64,000 bases of DNA, from NCBI RefSeq assembly GCF_041734735.1, contig NC_134878.1, positions 38,538,495 through 38,602,494 of the forward strand. The letters run 5' to 3'. A program made the position numbers and the translations under genes. The notes beneath the pieces were generated by a model, which did no database searches, was not told the DNA's origin, and was given only the letters and a program-made list of their open reading frames with translations. Numbering within the stretch: position 1 is the first letter of the stretch; each line of letters starts with the position of its first letter. Below are positions 22,195-33,051 of the stretch, piece after piece. Origin of the DNA: Babylonia areolata (taxonomy: Eukaryota; Mollusca; Gastropoda; Neogastropoda; Buccinidae).

Positions 22195-23010
22195 ATGAAT
22201 AGATATCAACAATACTGAACACAACATATTCCAATTTGCAGATGATACTCAATTGCTATTAGAAGGAGATAGATTATCATTTGAGAACATAAAAAAACCA
22301 TTAGATTTGGGAATGTCTCTGGACTGTTTATGAACACTGAAAAAACTAAAAGCAATTTGGTTAGGGAATAAAGTCTTATCAAAAGTCAAGCATATGTGTC
22401 ACCTAAAATTGGACTGGAACTGCAAACAGTTTAAAATTCTTGGAGTGTGGTTCTCTGCAGACCTGAGGCAGTGAGTAGAGCTTGAATAATTACACTGAAA
22501 GATTTTGGAAGTAAGAGAACTTTTTAAAAATTTGGTTAAAAGAAGTATCACACCTGTTGGAAAAGTGGCCATATTGAAATCATTGATTTTGTCACAGCTA
22601 GTTCATCTTTGGATTTTGTTGCCAAATCTACTAAATGATATGATAAATGATCTTCAGAAGTGATGCTTTAAATTCACAATACTTTAATAGAATAATAAAC
22701 TAGACTGGATCTCGAGAAAAACTACTATTAAAAGTGGCATAGGTATTTCATCTATTAAACATTTCATAAGTGCTTTAAAACTTGCTGGGGTTAGAAAACT
22801 TATATTCAGCAAACAAATGGAAAACCGTTGTAGAAGTGTGTCCAATTATTAAAGATTTGGAAAAGTACAGCTCAATTCTTCCAGTTAGTAAACATAGATT
22901 AAACGCCTTCTGAGTAGATACTCAAGGCATATAAACAGTAATAAAACAATGATATTCAGGAACTGGTTGGATAAATGTGTGTATGGTGTTGCCAGTCTGA
23001 CCAATCCTGA
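22195..23010 (+). pseudogene. Tx1/L1-type LINE remnant (RT and C-terminal part)
   Basis: Translated with frameshifts, this reads NTEHNIFQFADDTQLLLEGD, then a GLFMNTEKTKAIWLG block, then KLDWNCKQFKILGVWFS. These match the same regions of the two minus-strand Tx1-type elements at 44-50 kb and 52-61 kb (FADDTQLM, KTKAVWLG). Later fragments (ISRKTTIKSGIGISSIKHF, RNWLDKCVYG) continue the usual order. Many stops and shifts show an old copy truncated at both ends. Confidence 0.7.
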
Positions 23011-23290
23011 TTGAACTATCAACAGTTCAGAAATGCTCACGATATCCAAATTTTGTACTTTTACTGGGGTGCCTTTGTGCGATTATAGCGTACTGCAATA
23101 GAATGGGTATGAGTCTATGTGGTAGTCAGTTCAGAAGTACATGTAAATCTCTGAGCACAGATAATCTGCGTATTTCTGTGGCATGTGTCTTATGTGTCTT
23201 GATGTGATTGGTTTATATGGAAGTCTAATGCTGTAATGATTTGATCATTTTGTCACCTCCATTACTGATGTTTTGTTGTTTAGAATTAAA

Positions 23291-23394
23291 TAATCACTAA
23301 TATGACCTAATTTTAATTCAGAGAATGAAGGGATCTTGAATATCACTAGTGTGACCTAATCTTGATTTATTTCAGATAATGAAAGAATCTGAAT
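23291..23394 (+). repeat. Diverged tandem duplication, about 51 bp, with duplicated splice-acceptor-like site
   Basis: 23291-23340 and 23342-23394 share ATCACTA, TGACCTAAT.TT and TTCAGA(G/T)AATGAA. Both copies contain a TTCAG that could serve as a splice acceptor. It lies just upstream of the proposed first coding exon of MCPH1. Confidence 0.55.
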
Positions 23395-23408
23395 GCCTTC
23401 CATGGTAA

Positions 23409-23538
23409 ATGCTGAATCCACCAAAGAAAAAACAGATTTCTACAGTTATGGACAAGCACTTGGCATCGCCAGTCAGCACTCTTCCTTCATCCAGTGACCA
23501 AGGTTTTGATTCTCCAGCCCCATCTGAAATATTGAAAG
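23409..23538 (+). CDS. MCPH1: Proposed first coding exon of microcephalin
   Basis: After a TTTATTTCAG acceptor (ends 23375) and about 33 nt of possible 5' UTR with an in-frame stop (TAA, 23406-23408), an ATG at 23409 opens 43 codons rich in Ser, Pro and Lys (MLNPPKKKQ, LASPVSTLPSSSD, FDSPAPSEILK). The donor is AAAG|GTTGGC, a weak match to consensus, leaving one base of the next codon. That phase fits the next proposed exon at 32162. Vertebrate MCPH1 starts almost directly at BRCT1, so this would be an N-terminal extension. The call rests on phase and splice signals, not on homology I can verify. It could also be an unrelated exon or chance. Confidence 0.4.
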
Positions 23539-23669
23539 GTTGGCGCTGTATCAGTGTTTGTATGGCGTGTGTGAGTGCACATGCATGTATTTACATTATT
23601 ATACAGTCAAAGCCGCTTATACGAAGTCAGATGTAACGAATGCTGGATATAATGAAGCAGAAAGGTTGG

Positions 23670-25840
23670 TCCTGGCAAAACTCCTTCTATTCATGCCTAT
23701 TGCAAATCATATGTTCCCCATGCATAAGCGGATCTACGACTCCGCAATGCATAATGTTACTGCTTTTGTTGACACAGTGAAGACCACGTTCTGTTCGTCA
23801 ATGGTGTCCGGTTCACGCACGTGCAAGCAGTTGTTTCAGAACATGACGTCCCTTCTTGGCAAGACCAAACCAATTTCGCTACGTCTGTCTTGGATATAAA
23901 GCTCCTTCCTAACATGTTTGCAGACTTATTCAGTAACAAAATTTTGACCATTAGAAACAGTTTCCACTCAGCCTTACAGTCACACAATTTGTCTCCATCT
24001 TTCTCTGATACCCCATTCTCTGAGTTTGATCCTGTTACTGAAGACTTTGTGAGAAAAACTATTTTGCACACTACTCCAAAAACATGTGAGCTAGATCCAA
24101 TGCCCACCAAGTTTCTGTTCCAACACTTCGACCCTCTTCTGCCTGCTATTACTCATATCATGAATGAATCTCTCATTTCTAGTGTCTTTCATACTGAATT
24201 TAAAACAGCCATACTGAAATGTCAACTGAAGGAAGCAAACCTAGACCCCAACGACTTGAAACATCACAGACCCATCTTGAACTTACCATACCTCTCAAAA
24301 CTTCTAGAAGGACTCTTGCTCCATCAACTTTTCTCTCGTTTGACCTCTCACTCGCTACGCAGCGATCACCAGTCTGCTTACAGGCAGAATTCTCTAGATC
24401 AAGACAATTTATGTTCTTCTACTTTTGGACCTTTCTGCAGCCTTTGATACGATAGATCACGATTTCATCTTTCACATTTGAATCAAATGTTTGGAATTAC
24501 AATTACACTGCCCTCAACTGGTTTCGATCTTATCTCTCTGACAGAAAGCAAATTGTCCTTGTAAACAGAAATAGATCTTCTGAATCCACTCTTAATTTCG
24601 GCATTCCACAAGGCTCTGTGCTGGGCCCAGTGCTTTTCATATTCTTCACCACTCCACTCACACCTCTCATTGACACTTATTCCATCTGTCATGAAATGTA
24701 TGCTGATGATACTCAAACATTCTGATTCCCATCCAAATTATGAACATCTGATTCAAATTCTCCAAGACTGTGTCACAGAAGTAAAAAATTGGATAACAGA
24801 AAACAAACTGAAACTAAACGATGATAAGACTGAAGCCCTCAGACTCTTTCCTCCATCAGTAGATGCCACTTCCCTGCCTTCCACTGTCAATCATGGAATC
24901 TCTTCTCTCATTCTCTGATCATGTCCGTGACTTTGGTTTTTTCCTCAGTAAAGATCTTTCCATGCAGTATCACATCAGCAAAACCTTTCAAGCAGTCTAC
25001 TTTGAACTCAGATGAATCAGCTCCATACGCCACTACCTCAAACTCGACGCAACCGAAACACTAGTTAGTTCATGCATACTCTCTAGATTAGACTATTGCA
25101 ACTCTCTTCTCATTGGTTGTCCGCGAACACTCCTCAGATCACTACAACAGGTACAAAACTCCGCTGCCAAACTGATTTATAAAGCAAAAAGATCTGCGCA
25201 CTGCACACCCCTTCTAAAAGAGTTGCACTGGTTACTCCGAGAGCAAAGAATCAAATATAAAGCTGCCTGTCACTCTACCATGTCATATCTGGAACTGCAC
25301 CCCTTTCAGATCTTTCAGATCTATGTACCATCCCATTCTCTTCGGTCTGCTGCCCATGATAGAACCTTCTGTATCACAAAATACAAAAGAGAACAGCACG
25401 GTGGTTGAGCCTTTTCATCATCAGCTGTTCAAATATGGAACTCTTTGCCTCACCACATCTGTCACAGCCCCTTTCTGCCTTCCTTTAAGTCTAACCTCAA
25501 GACATTCCTCTTCCAGCAGCATTTCCTCTGGACCTCTCTCAATCATAGAAGTAGTCAGTTGATTGTGTAGGTATATATATTTGTAATGCTGTATTGTTTG
25601 TGTGTCAAATGTAGATATATGTATGGATGGATGCATGTATGTATGTATATATTGTACATACAAGTTTGTATGCGCATATGTGTGTTTATTGTGCATGATT
25701 CATTGATTGTGAGTTGAGGACTAAGTGTGTTCTGTATGCATGTGTGTGTGGATTGTAAAGTGCTTTGTGCAATGAGGAAAGTGCTGATAAATATTCAGTT
25801 ATTATTATCATTATCATTATTATTATTATTATGATGTTCG
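23670..25840 (+). mobile_element. L2-group LINE, 5'-truncated
   Basis: Begins in the linker (CKQLFQNMTSLLGKTKP), passes LPNMFADLFSNKI and RT motifs (NLPYLSKLLE, HQSAYRQ, DLSAAFDTIDHD, FGIPQGSVLGPVLF, YADDTQT), then the C-terminal SAAKLIYKAKRSAHCTPLLK and LHWLLREQRIKYKA. LSAAFDTIDH together with HQSAYR is typical of the L2 group. The 3' end has TTGTAAAGTGCTTTGTGCAA, then GTGCTGATAAATATTCAG and (ATT)n, the characteristic L2-type tail. Several frameshifts (about 24440, 24720, 24920) inactivate it. Confidence 0.85.
23821..25408 (+). pseudogene. L2-type reverse transcriptase, broken
   Basis: The first open piece (23821-24447) holds the linker and RT fingers: TPKTCELDPMPTKFLF, LKHHRPILNLPYLSKLLEGL and RLTSHSLRSDHQSAYR. 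The catalytic core then continues in other frames as DLSAAFDTIDHD near 24430, NWFRSYLSDRKQ near 24520, IPQGSVLGPVLF near 24603 and YADDTQT near 24700 (catalytic Asp pair). The piece at 24670-24918 contains VKNWITENKLKLNDDKTE. The whole order matches L2-group RTs, and no single frame covers the domain. Confidence 0.8.
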
Positions 25841-26027
25841 GCCCCATGAAGAGTTCAAGCTGGATATAGTGAAGTGGTTACTTTTGTTTTGGGGAACCAT
25901 TTCTCATAAATGGTTGGTTAGTTTGCTGCGATGTATATTCCTTCATACAATCCCTGTCTATTCTTGGGAGATGGAGGAGTGTCCACATAGGCACATGAAA
26001 TGCAGAGCTTTCTATGCATTGCTTTAA

Positions 26028-27088
26028 CCCTTTCGCTGCCAGGAAAATAAGATTTAAGTGAAATCTGTTTACCAGGGTTTTTTTCCACAAAAAACGGATA
26101 TGTATTTTAAAAAAATTCTGTGCTTTTTGTTATCGAAGAAAGACCCATAAAAGTAGATTTTTTCTGAAAGATAGATAAAGAATACAAAACACATGTTTTC
26201 CCATTTTATATATTTTCAGTGACATGCTGTTGTTGTTTTGAAATCAGTGTTTTGTTTTTTGTCACATTTTCAGCTTGTTCATTACAAACATTAGTCAGGT
26301 AATTTGCACTAAAATATATTTTCTGGACAAATGGATGATACCTGCATGCACAAATTATACAAGAACAACCACAATAAAAAATATTTAAAAAAAGAGACAG
26401 ATACACAATACATTGTCACCTCTCCAAGTGATAATATGGATGTGGGGCCATGCCCCCATGGTCTCACCCCCCCTCCTCTTCACCCCTCTCACACACCATC
26501 ACTTTGTCCAGTTCTCATCAGATCACATTGGCTGAGTGCCAAGAAAATCGCTCACACTGTGTCCTGCTAAAAATTGAGTCACTTTCTGTCAACTGCTACA
26601 GCTGTAAAGTCTACATCACTCACTGATAGTCGTATCTTGGCCAGTCTCTTCATTGCTCCCTTCTATCAAATCGTCCTACAAAAGTTCATCACTGTCTTCT
26701 TCGAATTTACACTTCAATTCTTTCTGAGCATCAGCTAAAGAAAGCAATCTTGGTTGATTTAGTGCAACCACAATCACATGTCTTGAGCATGGGGTCTGAC
26801 ATTTTGTTGAGTGAACGAGGAGAGGAGCCAGGCAAACACTGCAGCAGTAATCCAACCAAATCATTCAAATAAAGGACTGCCTCTTGACGTAGATAGGTTT
26901 TTTAGCTATGAATAGAATCTAGAAAGATTCCCCAAGCTAAAGTTGCCAGTATTTTTGTCAACGAACTCATTGTGAACCAGGGAAAAGTCAGAATATTTCG
27001 ATGATGGGTTATCTCGACATTGTGGCAGCGAAGTATGCATTACATGGTTGCGCTGGCGAGTTATCTTGTCATATAGGCAGCCTAGGGG
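26028..27088 (-). mobile_element. Short piggyBac-like element, copy 1
   Basis: Flanked by TTAA at 26024-26027 and 27089-27092, the piggyBac target duplication. Ends are CCCTTTCGCTGCC and, inverted, CCCCTAGGCTGCC, so the TIRs begin CCC as in piggyBac elements. It matches copies at 31075-32117 and 61750-62759, which have the opposite orientation. On the minus strand an open piece contains NQPRLLSLADAQKELK followed by an acidic EEDSDELL stretch, resembling the acidic N-terminus of piggyBac transposases. At 1061 bp it has no catalytic domain and would need a transposase in trans. Confidence 0.8.
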
Positions 27089-27944
27089 TTAAATAGATAT
27101 CACAAGTTTATAGGTGTGTTTGATCTGCTGCATAACCCTAAGGTTGTTTAATTTTCTTTCACAGCTTCACATACACATAGGTAGATTAAAAGTTCACAGT
27201 ATTTTTTACTGTATGTTTGTTGTATGATAAATGTCACCTCGGTAATTCATAAGCAATAAAATTGTATTCTAATGTCCTGTAAAGCGAGTGGTTGCGATTG
27301 TCGGAACAGAGTGGTCGACTCATGTGGGGTCAGAGTTTCAACAACTGTAGACAGAGGAGAGATGCTAGAGGGATGAGGGTGGGGTGAAGGGGAAGGAGGG
27401 TGTCAGGTTTTGATTTCATAGGTCATTTCATCATGGCATCTGCATATCACTAAAGTGAAAATTTGAAATTATTCAAGAAGTTGAAAGAAAAGTTGATGGA
27501 GAAAAGTCAAAGATTTTCATTTTCTTTTCAATACCTTATTTAGACAATATTTATTTTTGGTTATTGTGATTTCTTTTCAAGCTGTGACAAGCACAAAAAA
27601 TTGCTTGAACTTGCAGTGTGAAACAGTAAACGAACAGTGCAGAAATCCCATTTTTTCCTCCTCCACTTCAGGTCGTGGCGCTGTGTGAATTCTTTTGACA
27701 ATCTCTTCTTCTGAAGTCTTCAGAATAATACAGTAAATTTTGTTCACCTGTTCTTATTATCACTTTCTAAGCCTTGAAATTGCAATATAGGCCTATGTGA
27801 TCTGTTTATCCTATCTGTTTATACTAGGGTATGGGGGGTGTGTGGGGGGGGGGGGATGCGTGCATGTGAGACAGAAGTTGGATATAACGAAGCAATTTTG
27901 AATGTCACCGGCAATTATAACTTTATAAGTGGCTTTGACAGTAT

Positions 27945-28159
27945 GAGTATGTATGTGAGTTTATGTAAGTTTGTGCCTGCCTGTGTGTGCGTATGTGTTA
28001 GGGTAGCTGTTAGATACTCATGTATTGTTAAAATGTATGTATGCAGTGTGTGTGTGTGTGCGTGCATGCGCGCGCCCGCGCACACGCATGTGTGTGTGTG
28101 TGTGTGTGTGTAGTCACATTTTGGTGTATGTATGTAACATAGATGTAATGTTTTATGTT
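27945..28159. repeat. TG-rich microsatellite tract
   Basis: Impure (TG)n and (GC)n dinucleotide runs, densest at 28046-28111. A short open frame here is repeat-encoded and not a gene. Confidence 0.85.
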
Positions 28160-28245
28160 AACAAAGCATTTTTGTAAAGCACCTAGAGCAGATTTCTGGA
28201 TAGTGTGCAATATAAGTATCCATTATTATTATTATTATTATTATG
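28160..28245 (+). mobile_element. L2-like SINE/LINE 3' tail fragment
   Basis: TTTTTGTAAAGCACCTAGAG, then TTCTGGATAGTGTGCAATAT, AAGTATCC and (ATT)n. This matches the tail logic of the L2 element ending at 25840 and the SINE ending at 4930. No body is recognisable upstream. Confidence 0.65.
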
Positions 28246-28569
28246 TATGTGTGTATTATATGATATATGTAATAATTAGTATATATGTGTGTGTGTATAA
28301 AATATAATGAAAAAAATCACTTTTCATGAAATGGATTCAAAATGAAATGAAAATCAGATCTTATTTTTCTGGTTGTTTCTTTTCTGGGTTGATTGTAAAT
28401 TTTGTATAGAATATATTGATATAAAATGGATACAATTCTAGACAAAGTATGATATCAGTGGATTTTTATTTTATTTAATGTAACAGTAATGACAAAATTG
28501 CTTGAAATGTTTACACATTTTCTTATATTGAGTTGTAAGTGTTGTGAATTTTGTCTGGGTCTTTAGAAA
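28246..28569. other. Unassigned AT-rich DNA
   Basis: Very AT-rich with no recognisable feature. Confidence 0.4.
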
Positions 28570-28764
28570 TTAATATATCAAGATCACACACACACACACA
28601 TATATCATATATATAACATATTTGGTATGGCCATGTCAGTTTGTGGAAAAAAAGCATTATTAAAAGTGTTTTAACATGAAATAAGATTTATCTATCTATT
28701 AATCTGTCAATCGATCTGTCTGTCTGTCTATATATCTATCTATCTATCTGTCTGTCTGTATACA

Positions 28765-28825
<61 letters not shown>

Positions 28826-28870
28826 TTGTGTATACATGTATGTGTATGTCTGTATATGTATGTATGTATA

Positions 28871-28904
<34 letters not shown>

Positions 28905-28908
28905 GATG
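28570..28908. repeat. Compound microsatellite (CA, TATC, TA, TG)
   Basis: CA repeats near 28585, TCTA/TCTG units at about 28690-28760, pure (TA)n at about 28772-28806, (TG)n, TGTA units and (TA)n again at about 28880-28904. Confidence 0.95.
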
Positions 28909-29879
28909 CTGTTATTAGTACAATAAATGTTAATTTATGTGGTCTGGGGTCTCATGCATGAAACCTTACAACTGCAGTAGGCAACTTCACCACAGCTGGC
29001 AACTCTATAGTTCCTTACTTCCATTGTCCGTTGTGGGGTATGCATGGAGCTTTGTCAGAAGGCAACAGTGCAGTAAGGTATGTTATTTTTATCTTCAGGA
29101 ATACACGAAACTGTCAGCCAGTAGACATGCACACAGATAGTTTTTCCAGTCATTTCCTGCTTGAAGACAAAGAAACTAATTGACAATGAAAATCCTAAAA
29201 ATGAAAATTATTGCCTCAAAATGCAGTCAGTATGTTTGGAAGAGCTGCATATAGAATACATGATAACACAAACAGCTGAGACTGCAAACGTCTAAGGACG
29301 AAAACGTGGGCACGGATAACACTTGACGTGAACGCTGTTGACGGGCAAAACTGGTAAGTTGTCAAGTTCAACTTTCGAAATTAATAATGAGATGTGTTTA
29401 CAACGTGTGTTAAATTTCAAAATAGCCAAATTGTGTGCTTGTTTCACAACAGCAGTGGAGGTAATATCAGAACTGCTTGTAGTGATTTGAATGACACTAA
29501 GTATGCAGTACAGATTAAAATGCCACGGAAACATCAGACAGAATCATTATGACTTAGATAAGTTAATTGGAATAAATGCACTTGATGAAACTGAAAGCTA
29601 ACCTGAAGACATTTTAGAAACAATCATGAATCTTTGACAAAAATAAGATGGATCAGAGGAAAAGGAGAAATAAATCTGACATATGACATTTTTAAGTCTG
29701 ACACAGTCAGTGTGATATTACTGCAGTTGTCATTGTTGCTTGACATATACTGTATGCAGATAAAGATTGAAGTTTACCATCAATCTCAGTTTTGTATTTG
29801 AAGGTGACTCCATTTAAGTTTCGATACCACTCCACCTCCGTGCTTGGGGTGAGTCCTGTCAACGTCTTCAGTGTTGGCA
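28909..29879. other. Unassigned intronic-type DNA
   Basis: No gene recognised. GCATGAAACCTTAC near 28956-28970 is the inverse of a 14-bp motif found twice at 40830-40914. A minus-strand open frame over 29707-29943 runs into the neighbouring retroposon and is not called. Confidence 0.4.
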
Positions 29880-30222
29880 GATTCATGGGGTGCTGTTGTT
29901 TAAAGGACGTAGTGGTGGTCTCCATTTTGGGAGAGACGCTCACTCAGTCTGGCTGCGTTACTAAGCCATTATTGTCGTTAGTAGGAGGCTTAGTACGTGG
30001 TGTCCTAAGTACGTTAAATCAGCAGCAGTGCAGGGTCTCCTCTGGTGTGTGGCCTCCTGGCGACCTAACATTGATGGTTCCCTGTGGACTGCTGACGCTG
30101 GAACTGTGATGGACGAACCCGGGTGTGGCCGTGTATGGAGGAATCTAAATGACCAGCGTGGGAGTAATGCCGCTGAAATGGTGCAGTGGATGGGACAGCA
30201 AAAAAAAAAAAAAAAAAAAAGT
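29880..30222 (+). mobile_element. Poly(A)-ended SINE-like retroposon
   Basis: A GC-richer block (GGAGAGACGCTCACTCAGTC, CTGGCTGCGTTACT, GGCCTCCTGGCGACCTA, GTGGACTGCTGACGCTGGAA, ATGACCAGCGTGGGAGTAA) ends at about 30200 in a 20-bp poly(A), unlike the AT-rich surroundings. The poly(A) tail on a defined 0.3-kb block indicates LINE-mobilised retroposition. I see no clear A/B boxes. The 5' limit is a guess and no target duplication is evident. Confidence 0.55.
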
Positions 30223-30325
30223 GATGACAGTTAGGTTGGTCTTGTGTGTAAACCCAAATATGACTGATTTTCTTTACATATGGAGTGAAAGTCTAGTGCA
30301 AAACTCTGGAACAACATGCAAGACA

Positions 30326-30328
<3 letters not shown>

Positions 30329-30359
<31 letters not shown>
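30329..30359 (+). repeat. Poly(A) tract of about 28 bp
   Basis: A pure A run following AAGACAGTGT. It may be a second retroposon tail, but no body is recognisable upstream. Confidence 0.9.
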
Positions 30360-30360
<1 letters not shown>

Positions 30361-31070
30361 CCAAAAAGGGTTGCACAGACATGGGCAAAACTACCAGACA
30401 AATTTCATGAATGGAAGCAGCAGCATCAGTGCAGTTGGTAGGTATTGTATGGTTGTGGATTTTCCAATACAAGTACCAAAGCAATTCATACAACAATCTT
30501 GGTGCAAAACATTTTGTTTTCATTTAGATGTAATTCTATCTGTTACAAGTTATCATTTGATAATTATTTTAAAAGCGCAACTAAATATTGGTTCAAACTT
30601 TACAATAAAGCCTGACCAGCTTGTACTGATCAAGTTGTTTGAGAAAATGGGAATGTTTTGATTTAAAATCTAAAGGAGGATATAGTTGCTCTTGGCGGTG
30701 ACATATTGCATATATCTGGGATGCCTTGATTTGTGTTGAAACTTTATCAGTTCTATGTAAAATTTGATTTGAATTGATAATAATGTATGACAAGAATAGA
30801 ATTACTCAATTAGTGTGCTTTCTTACTATTATTGATTTCAAACTTCAAGAATTATTTGTGTTTATAGATCATGTACATGACCTTAAGTACATTGGTACTT
30901 GCAGGTACTGAATTGTTATTTCTTAACACACAACATACCTTTGGACATCAACTAGTTGATAAAGAATGTTTGGTAATGCAAAATATTTTTTCAAACTGCA
31001 GTTGAATTCCAACTCAAGCACTCTCATTCTGTCTCTCTTGTGCACACACACAGTGAAAAAGACACACCCA
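30360..31070. other. Unassigned DNA
   Basis: No feature recognised. A short open stretch at 30361-30437 ending in a GTAGGT donor-like site was considered and rejected as an exon. Confidence 0.4.
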
Positions 31071-31074
31071 TTAA

Positions 31075-32117
31075 CCCCAGGGCTTCCTATATGACAAGAT
31101 AACTTGTCATCGCAGGCATGTAAACTTTGCTGCCACAATGACGAGATAACTTGTCATTGAAATATTCTGACTTTTCCCTGGTTTGCATTCAGTTCGTTGA
31201 CAGCTTTGGTAGCTTTAGCTCATGGAATCTTTCTAGATTCTATTCATAGCTAGAAACACCATCTACGTCATGAGGCAGTCCTTCATTTGAACATTTTGGT
31301 TGGGTTACTGTCACAGTGTTTGCCTGGCTCCTTTCCTCGCTTGCTCAACAAAATGTCGGACCCCATGCTCAAGGCATGCGATTTTGGCGAACAGAATCAA
31401 CCAAGATTGCTTTCTTTAGCTGATGCTCAGAAAGAATTGAAGCGTAAATCTGAAGAAGACATTGACGAATATTTGTTGGATGATTTGATGAAAATGAAGA
31501 GAGCAATCAAGAGAGTGGCCAAGATACGACTATCAGTGAGTGATGCTGGCTGTACAGCTGTGACAGACGACAGAAAGTGGCCAAATTATTAGCAGGATAC
31601 AGTGTGAGCGATTTTCTTGGCACTCAGCCAATGCAGTCTGATGAGAACTGGATAAAGTGACCTTGTGAGAGGGGTGAAGAGGAGGGTGGGTTTTGACTGA
31701 GGGGGTGTGGCCTCACATCCATATTATCACTTGGAGAAGTCACAATTCAGTGTGTAATTTTTTTTTTATTGTGGTTGTTCTAGCATGATTTTGTGTGTGC
31801 ATATATCCATTTGTTCAGAAAATATGATATTTTAGTGCAAATTACCTAATATTTGTAATGAACAAGTTGAAAATGTGACAAAAAACAAAACACTGATTTC
31901 AAAATGACAGCATATCACTTCAAAATATATAAAATGGGAAAATATCATATGTTTTGTATTCTTTATTCTTTTACCTTTCAAAAAATAGATACTTTTATGG
32001 GTCTTTCTCCAATAACAAAGAGCACAGAATTTTTTGAAAATTTATGCCCTTTTTTGTGGAAAAAAACCCCTGGCAAATAGATTTCACTTAAATCTTATTT
32101 TCCTGGCAGCGAAAGGG
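31075..32117 (+). mobile_element. Short piggyBac-like element, copy 2
   Basis: TTAA at 31071-31074 and 32118-32121 flank ends CCCCAGGGCTTCC and, inverted, CCCTTTCGCTGCC. It is a full copy (1043 bp) of the family also at 26028 and 61750. It encodes from about 31353 an ORF with MSDPMLKACDFGEQ, RLLSLADAQKELKRK, EEDIDEYLLDDL and a basic MKRAIKRVAKIRL segment. This resembles a piggyBac transposase N-terminus and has no DDD catalytic core. It lies in a proposed MCPH1 intron, 44 bp before a proposed exon. Confidence 0.85.
31353..31592 (+). pseudogene. piggyBac-like transposase N-terminal fragment
   Basis: About 80 residues from ATG at 31353. An acidic segment (EEDIDEYLLDD) precedes a basic one (MKRAIKRVAKIRLSV), followed by a stop at 31590-31592. 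The same LLSLADAQKELK core is readable in the other two copies of the element. The catalytic region is absent. Whether the peptide is ever made is unknown. The family assignment comes mainly from the TTAA-flanked TIRs. Confidence 0.5.
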
Positions 32118-32161
32118 TTAAAAATATCTCATATTTAATTTTACGACGATTTCTTTTTCAG

Positions 32162-32236
32162 TAGATCAGGAGTATGGGGACACTATGACTGAAAAAACCG
32201 CAAAACAAACCAATAACGTGGATGCTTATTTTCAAG
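32162..32236 (+). CDS. MCPH1: Proposed second coding exon of microcephalin
   Basis: A strong acceptor (GATTTCTTTTTCAG, ends 32161) and a good donor (TTTCAAG|GTATGC) frame 75 nt. Only one phase is open: one base from the previous exon plus TA gives Val, then DQEYGDTMTEKTAKQ and NNVDAYFQ, leaving one G. That phase matches both the proposed exon ending at 23538 and the BRCT1 exon starting at 41082, where G|GT gives the Gly before VVAYVEV. I do not recognise this peptide in MCPH1 from memory. The three-way phase agreement is the main support. Confidence 0.5.
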
Positions 32237-32324
32237 GTATGCAAATGTTACAAGACAACTCTGACTCTCACACATTTAGAAAATGGAGACGTGTAGTTTT
32301 TGAAGACTGAACATGCAAGGTTCG

Positions 32325-32900
32325 TAGGGTCCTTTCAAGTCCTTTTAAGTCCTTAGGAATTGGATTTTGGTCAAAAGGCCTTTTAAGTGCTTTGATTCAG
32401 CAAGTTGGTCCTTTTAACTCATCAGGAGGTCCTTTTAATTTTTGAAAGGTACTGTTAAGTCCTGTTTTATGAAGAGAAAGAGACTTGAGAACGAAACTGA
32501 AACACCTTCGACACCAAAACCGCAAGTTGCAAAGCGCGTTGAAAGATGCCGACGCGATCGTCTGAAACTCAGTACTTACTGTAGGAGGATACAGCCTATA
32601 GGCCTAGGCCCTAACAGTAGTGCGCTTTCTGCTCGGTGGCAGACGCGAAGCGTGGTACAGTGGCTGTGAGTCACGCCTGCTGCTGCTGCTTTGCTTAGGC
32701 CTAGCCTACAGTGACGTGAATTGCAAAGACTAAATACGACAGTCAAATGGGATTAGCTGTTCTTCCGTTTATGAGAGGTAAGTGTCTGCTGTTCTGCATG
32801 TCAAATAGATTGGGGTGTACTGTAAAGTCATGTCGGCAAAGGTCCTTTTAAACTGATTTGAGGTCCTTATAAAGTCCTTTAAAGGTCCTTTTTTGGCTTC
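32325..32900 (+). repeat. Region with recurrent AAGTCCTTTTAA-type motifs
   Basis: Motifs such as AAGTCCTTTTAAGTCCTT, GGTCCTTTTAACTC, GGTCCTTTTAATT and AAGTCCTG cluster at 32325-32465. GGTCCTTTTAAACTG, GGTCCTTATAAAGTCCTTTA and GGTCCTTTTTTGG cluster at 32838-32895 in the same orientation. Between them lies a GC-richer 350 bp with a 75-codon open frame (basic, TPKPQVAKRVERCRRDRLK) and GGCCTAGGCC-type palindromes. This looks like one bounded repeat; its class is unknown. Confidence 0.5.
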
Positions 32901-33051
32901 ATGCCCACCACCTGGGAACCCTGACATGCAGAAATAAAAGATTCTCTTAAAACAAAATCATTGAAATATAAGTGTATATATCTGCTAAGTTGACAATAAT
33001 TGTTAGATATCAAACTGGCAATTTTCATGATGCTTGATCTTTTCTTGTATA

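Larger units (their letters stand above)
23604..27941 (+). mobile_element. pogo/Tigger-like TIR transposon, split by two insertions
   Basis: The left end is TA then CAGTCAAAGCCGCTTATACG (23602 onward). The right end is the inverse, ACTTTATAAGTGGCTTTGACAG then TA (27942-27943). The ends pair over about 20 bp with a TA target duplication, as in the Tc1/mariner-pogo superfamily. Subterminal GGATATAA(C/T)GAAG motifs occur at about 23647, 25861 (GGATATAGTGAAG) and 27869. An L2-type LINE (about 23670-25840) and a piggyBac-like element (26028-27088) sit inside. Without them about 1.1 kb remains, with no transposase visible, so this is a non-autonomous or internally deleted copy. Confidence 0.7.

Noticed and set aside
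30360-30440. Possible exon PKRVAQTWAKLPDKFHEW followed by a GTAGGT donor
   Set aside because: It is preceded by a 28-bp poly(A) tract instead of a polypyrimidine acceptor, and its phase (two bases left over) does not fit the neighbouring proposed exons.
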